Shown here: positions 6,935-9,544 of the stretch, one piece after another
How the letters are laid out: each line of letters begins with the position of its first letter
Position numbering within the stretch: the stretch's first letter is position 1
Assembly: GCA_003445835.1 (NCBI GenBank)
Contig: DMCI01000126.1
Span: forward strand, 1-9,544
From: Clostridiales bacterium
Lineage (GTDB): Bacteria; Bacillota; Clostridia; Christensenellales; CAG-1252
Length of the DNA stretch: 9,544 bases
Direction: 5' to 3'
Notes under the pieces: generated by a model
The model's input: the letters and a program-made list of their open reading frames with translations, nothing else
Databases searched by the model: none
Told to the model about the DNA's origin: nothing
Position numbers and translations under genes: made by a program

Positions 6935-6956
6935 AAATACGAAACGCAGGATAATT

Positions 6957-7871
6957 ATGGAACCCATCATACAAATCGAACACCTTTACAAATCCTTCGG
7001 CGACGTAAAAGCAGTGCAAGATCTGTCCTTTATCGTCAAACGCGGGGAGCTCTTTGCTTTTTTGGGAGTTAACGGTGCGGGCAAATCTACGACGATCTCT
7101 ATGATCTGCGGACAATTGCAAAAAGATAAAGGAAGCATCACCGTATGCGGCAAAAACATAAACGATTCCTTTGACTCGATCAGCAGGAAAATCGGCGTCG
7201 TTTTTCAAAACTCCGCCCTTGACGCAAACCTAACCGCAAAAGAAAACTTAGTCAGCCGCGCCGCGCTTTACGGCATTACGGGCAAGGCTTTTACCGATCG
7301 ACTGTCCACCCTTGCTTCGCTTTTGGATTTTTCGGATTTTATAAATCGCCCTTTGAACAAGCTTTCGGGCGGACAACGTCGCAGGATCGACATCGCACGC
7401 GCCCTTTTACACGATCCCGAGATTTTGATCCTCGACGAGCCCACCACCGGATTGGATCCGCAAACGCGTCGCCTATTATGGAACGTCATTGACAATCAGC
7501 GCAAAGAAAAAGGCTTGACCGTATTTTTGACCACGCACTATATGGAAGAAGCCGCCGACGCCGACTACATCATCATCCTTGACAGCGGAAAGATCGCGGC
7601 AAAAGGCACCCCTCTGGAGCTTAAGAACAAATATGCCGTGGACTACGTCACCCTGTACGGCACAAACGAAGAGGCTGTAAAAGCGCTCGATCTTCCCTAC
7701 CGCGTCATCCGTGACGCCGTACGCATTTCCGTTCCCGATACGGCAAAAGTGACCGAACTCATCGTCGCTCATCCCGGACTTTTTACCGATTACGAAGTCA
7801 CAAAAGGAAAGATCGACGACGTCTTTTTGACGGTGACGGGCAAAGACCTGCCGGGAGGGAACGCAGAATGA
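6957..7871 (+). CDS. ABC-2 exporter ATP-binding protein (DrrA/CcmA-like)
   Basis: A 304-residue ATPase with the complete nucleotide-binding set: Walker A GVNGAGKST (37-45), Q-loop Gln84, signature LSGGQ (136-140), Walker B ILILDE (156-161), D-loop GLD (165-167) and H-loop His194. A C-terminal extension (about 205-304) is typical of the drug and lipid exporter subgroup such as DrrA. All catalytic residues are present, so the protein should be active. It pairs with the permease encoded immediately downstream, whose ATG overlaps this stop codon, and powers export across the cytoplasmic membrane. The substrate is unknown; this subgroup includes drug, antibiotic, lipid and polysaccharide exporters. 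The start is supported by AGGA (6948-6951) at 5-nt spacing. No transcription regulator or sensor kinase lies beside it to suggest the inducer. Confidence 0.95.
   Translation: MEPIIQIEHLYKSFGDVKAVQDLSFIVKRGELFAFLGVNGAGKSTTISMICGQLQKDKGSITVCGKNINDSFDSISRKIGVVFQNSALDANLTAKENLVSRAALYGITGKAFTDRLSTLASLLDFSDFINRPLNKLSGGQRRRIDIARALLHDPEILILDEPTTGLDPQTRRLLWNVIDNQRKEKGLTVFLTTHYMEEAADADYIIILDSGKIAAKGTPLELKNKYAVDYVTLYGTNEEAVKALDLPYRVIRDAVRISVPDTAKVTELIVAHPGLFTDYEVTKGKIDDVFLTVTGKDLPGGNAE
7854..7858 (+). promoter_or_regulatory. Ribosome-binding site of the ABC permease gene
   Basis: GGAGG sits inside the last codons of the ATPase gene, 9 nt before the permease ATG. The permease can therefore be initiated independently as well as through the ATGA overlap. 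Confidence 0.8.
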
Positions 7872-8776
7872 AAACCTTGCTTCAATTGACACGTCGCAAT
7901 TTAAAACTGTTCTTCCGAGACAAGGGGCTTTTCTTCTCCTCGTTGATCACCCCGATCATATTGCTTGTTTTATACGCCGCCTTTCTTGCCAAAGTTTATT
8001 TGGAAAGTTTCACCGCAGCGCTTCCCGCGGATCTTGACATCTCGCAAAAACTCATCGACGGCACGGTTTTCAGTCAACTGATCTCCTCCCTTCTTGCGGT
8101 ATGTTGCGTGACGGAAGCTTTTTGCGCCAATCTTATTATGATCATGGATAAGGCAAACGGAAGCATCAAAGATTTTACCGTATCTCCCGTCAATCGCTCC
8201 ACACTTGCAACGAGCTATTACCTCGCGGCGGCAGCCTGCACGTTGATCATCACCTTTACCGCTCTTGCCGCCTGCTTCATTTACCTTGCCACACAAGGCT
8301 GGTATTTGACCTTCGGTGACGTGCTTCTTGTGATCCTCGACGTCTTGATCCTGACGCTGTTCGGAACGGCTATTTCTTCGTGCGTTAACTTCTTCCTGAC
8401 CACCAACGGACAAGCTTCCGCCGTGGGCACCATCGTCAGTGCGGGATACGGTTTCATCTCGGGTGCTTATATGCCGATCTCAACTTTTAACAGCGGGCTC
8501 AGAAACGTCTTGATGTTCTTACCGGGAACGTACGGCACCGGGCTTCTTAAAAACCGTCTGATGCGCGGCGTATTTGCCGAAATGTCGCGTCTCGGCTTCC
8601 CGAGCGAAGTTGTGGAAAGCATCAAAGACAGCGTAGACTGCAACCTTTACTTTTTCGGAAAGAACGTGCCTTCTTGGGTGATGGCGGTCGTCATCGTCGG
8701 CTCGGCGTTGTTCTTTACGGGGCTGTTTGTCGTATTTCACCTTTTGACCAAAAAGAAAAAACCCTCGGGCGTTTGA
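7868..8776 (+). CDS. ABC-2 family exporter permease
   Basis: A 302-residue integral membrane protein with six hydrophobic segments, at about 21-41, 70-92, 116-140, 150-177, 184-205 and 269-293: the ABC-2 permease layout. An extracytoplasmic loop of about 25 residues lies between the first two helices. The cytoplasmic loop between helices 2 and 3 contains NGSIKDFTVSPVNRS (97-111), the family's usual coupling region (often ending in SPV). A longer loop (about 206-268) precedes the last helix, and the protein ends in a lysine cluster. It forms the membrane channel for the ATPase encoded just upstream, probably as a homodimer with two ATPase subunits. The ATGA overlap indicates coupled translation. 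Substrate unknown. Confidence 0.93.
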   Translation: MKTLLQLTRRNLKLFFRDKGLFFSSLITPIILLVLYAAFLAKVYLESFTAALPADLDISQKLIDGTVFSQLISSLLAVCCVTEAFCANLIMIMDKANGSIKDFTVSPVNRSTLATSYYLAAAACTLIITFTALAACFIYLATQGWYLTFGDVLLVILDVLILTLFGTAISSCVNFFLTTNGQASAVGTIVSAGYGFISGAYMPISTFNSGLRNVLMFLPGTYGTGLLKNRLMRGVFAEMSRLGFPSEVVESIKDSVDCNLYFFGKNVPSWVMAVVIVGSALFFTGLFVVFHLLTKKKKPSGV

Positions 8777-8786
8777 AACAAAAGAC

Positions 8787-8820
8787 AAAAAAAACCGTGC
8801 TACAAAGCACGGTTTTTTAA
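8787..8820. terminator. Bidirectional intrinsic terminator between convergent operons
   Basis: CCGTGCT (8795-8801) pairs perfectly with AGCACGG (8806-8812) around an ACAA loop, extended by an A-run on the left and TTTTTT (8813-8818) on the right. It lies 10 bp after the exporter permease and about 18 bp beyond the rpmA stop on the other strand. Read from either side the stem is followed by a T-run, so it probably ends both transcripts. Confidence 0.9.
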
Positions 8821-8837
8821 TCTTTTTCGTAGGACGA

Positions 8838-9119
8838 TTATTCAGCCTTTGCGTACACGCTGACCTGCTTCTTGTCCTTGCCAACTCTCTCGAAACGAAC
8901 GACGCCGTCGATCAAAGCAAAGAGGGTGTCATCCTTGCCGCGGCCCACGTTGGTACCGGGATGGATCTTGGTGCCTCTCTGTCTGACGAGGATGTTGCCC
9001 GCAAGCACGAACTGACCGTCCGAACGCTTGGTGCCCAGCCTTTGCGCAGCGCTGTCTCTGCCGTTTCTCGAACTACCTACGCCCTTTTTATGAGCGAAAA
9101 GTTGCAATTTGATAAACAT
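8838..9119 (-). CDS. rpmA: Large-subunit ribosomal protein L27, Prp-processed precursor form
   Basis: A 93-residue L27, readily recognised by [15 protein letters not shown] (9-23) and the following [17 protein letters not shown] and [14 protein letters not shown] segments. The mature N-terminal tail of L27 reaches the peptidyl-transferase centre of the ribosome. Here eight extra residues (MFIKLQLF) precede the alanine that begins the mature protein. In Firmicutes this leader is cut off by the protease Prp, whose gene lies directly upstream. The LQLF-A junction matches the known cleavage region (LQFF-A in Staphylococcus aureus) with one conservative change. The start is fixed by GGAGG at 9129-9133. 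Confidence 0.98.
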   Translation of the reverse strand: MFIKLQLFAHKKGVGSSRNGRDSAAQRLGTKRSDGQFVLAGNILVRQRGTKIHPGTNVGRGKDDTLFALIDGVVRFERVGKDKKQVSVYAKAE

Positions 9120-9120
9120 A

Positions 9121-9450
9121 TCACTTTACCTCCACTTCAATGTACTCCGAATAGCCTTTTTGAAGATCAGAAACGCTTAAGAAAAGCGTTTTGAGAATCA
9201 CGTTGCAGTCACATCTTTGCTTCTCCCCGACGTTTTTCGGAAGAGCCAAAAGCAAACTGCCTTTCTCCTCGTTGACACGGTACTCCGCTTTCACTCCCGC
9301 TACTTTGAGGACGCCAAGCGCCGCACCTTGCAGGAGAGCCGAGATCGCCGCGCAGACGATATCCTCGCCGCTGCAGGCGTAACCCGTGTGTCCTTCACAC
9401 TCTATTCGGACGAAATCTTCGCCTTGTTTATGAAATACGATCTTCGTCAT
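9121..9450 (-). CDS. prp: Ribosomal-processing cysteine protease Prp
   Basis: A 109-residue protein with the Prp (YsxB-like) hallmarks: the GHTGYA motif with catalytic His21, and the segment [13 protein letters not shown] with Asp30 and catalytic Cys33. Both members of the catalytic pair are present. Prp removes the short N-terminal extension of L27, a step essential in the Firmicutes where it has been studied. The location between rplU and rpmA is the standard one. Its ATG shares one base with the rplU stop (TAATG), and only one base separates its stop from the rpmA ATG. No good Shine-Dalgarno precedes it, so translation probably depends on ribosomes finishing rplU. Confidence 0.95.
   Translation of the reverse strand: MTKIVFHKQGEDFVRIECEGHTGYACSGEDIVCAAISALLQGAALGVLKVAGVKAEYRVNEEKGSLLLALPKNVGEKQRCDCNVILKTLFLSVSDLQKGYSEYIEVEVK
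9129..9133 (-). promoter_or_regulatory. Ribosome-binding site of rpmA
   Basis: GGAGG on the minus strand lies in the last codons of prp, 9 nt before the rpmA ATG at 9119. It contrasts with the absence of a site before prp, consistent with much more L27 than Prp being made from the same message. Confidence 0.85.
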
Positions 9451-9544
9451 TATTTGACGATCGACTTGATCTGTACTGTCGTAAACGGCTGCCTATGACC
9501 TTGACGCTTGCGCTCGTTTTTCTTTGCCTTATACTTGAAAACGA
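9450..9544 (-). CDS. rplU: Large-subunit ribosomal protein L21, C-terminal part only
   Basis: The final 30 codons plus TAA (9452-9450) of a gene that continues beyond the right edge. The residues read [19 protein letters not shown], then [10 protein letters not shown]. The basic [18 protein letters not shown] pattern is the conserved C-terminus of L21, which binds 23S rRNA in the 50S subunit. Its place upstream of prp and rpmA is the conserved order. The start and promoter of the operon lie outside the window. Confidence 0.94.
   Translation of the reverse strand, partial: VFKYKAKKNERKRQGHRQPFTTVQIKSIVK

Noticed and set aside
6920..6940. The hairpin upstream of the ABC exporter as a terminator for the flippase gene
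   Set aside because: The stem is only 6 bp and is followed by A-rich rather than T-rich sequence on the plus strand, and it lies downstream of a consensus promoter.
8961..9498. Plus-strand frames over rpmA, prp and rplU
   Set aside because: They are antisense to three confidently identified genes and show no family features.

Overview
The window looks like chromosomal DNA from a low-to-mid-GC Bacillota (Firmicutes), most likely an uncultured gut-type clostridium. The best evidence is the cluster rplU-prp-rpmA, in which L27 carries the N-terminal extension removed by the Prp protease, an arrangement best known from Firmicutes. A SpoVB-like flippase, strong Shine-Dalgarno sites and sigma-A-type promoters fit the same picture. 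The finer taxonomic placement is inference.

Layout. (1) Positions 1-795, minus strand: two half-length TSUP (TauE/SafE-like) membrane proteins joined by an ATGA overlap; the downstream one runs off the left edge. (2) 796-909: a short AT-rich divergent intergenic region with a probable plus-strand promoter, a 10-bp palindrome and a short direct repeat. (3) 910-5196, plus: a 1428-residue surface protein with a lipoprotein-like signal, five diverged beta-sandwich-like modules, an acidic linker, a C-terminal membrane helix and a charged cytoplasmic tail, followed by a clear intrinsic terminator. (4) 5319-6887, plus: a SpoVB/MurJ-type MOP-superfamily flippase. (5) 6888-8776, plus: an ABC-2 exporter (ATPase plus permease, ATGA overlap) driven by a promoter with both hexamers at consensus and a 17-bp spacer. 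Its -35 box overlaps the stop codon of the flippase gene, and a small hairpin lies at the predicted transcript start. (6) 8787-8820: a symmetrical, probably bidirectional terminator between convergent operons. (7) 8838-9544, minus: rpmA, prp and the 3' end of rplU, tightly packed.

How the parts relate. L21-Prp-L27 is a real functional unit: Prp trims the L27 precursor encoded just downstream of it. The ABC ATPase and permease should form one exporter of unknown substrate. The large surface protein and the flippase both belong to the cell envelope, but the terminator between them argues for separate transcription, and no functional link is shown.

The least explained item is the giant modular surface protein. 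It appears to be tethered to the membrane at both ends. It also has extreme codon bias: from codon 60 to the end it uses no TTA, CTA or TCA, which leaves a spurious antisense reading frame of about 4 kb open. I see no CRISPR array, tRNA, insertion sequence, integrase or defence cassette.
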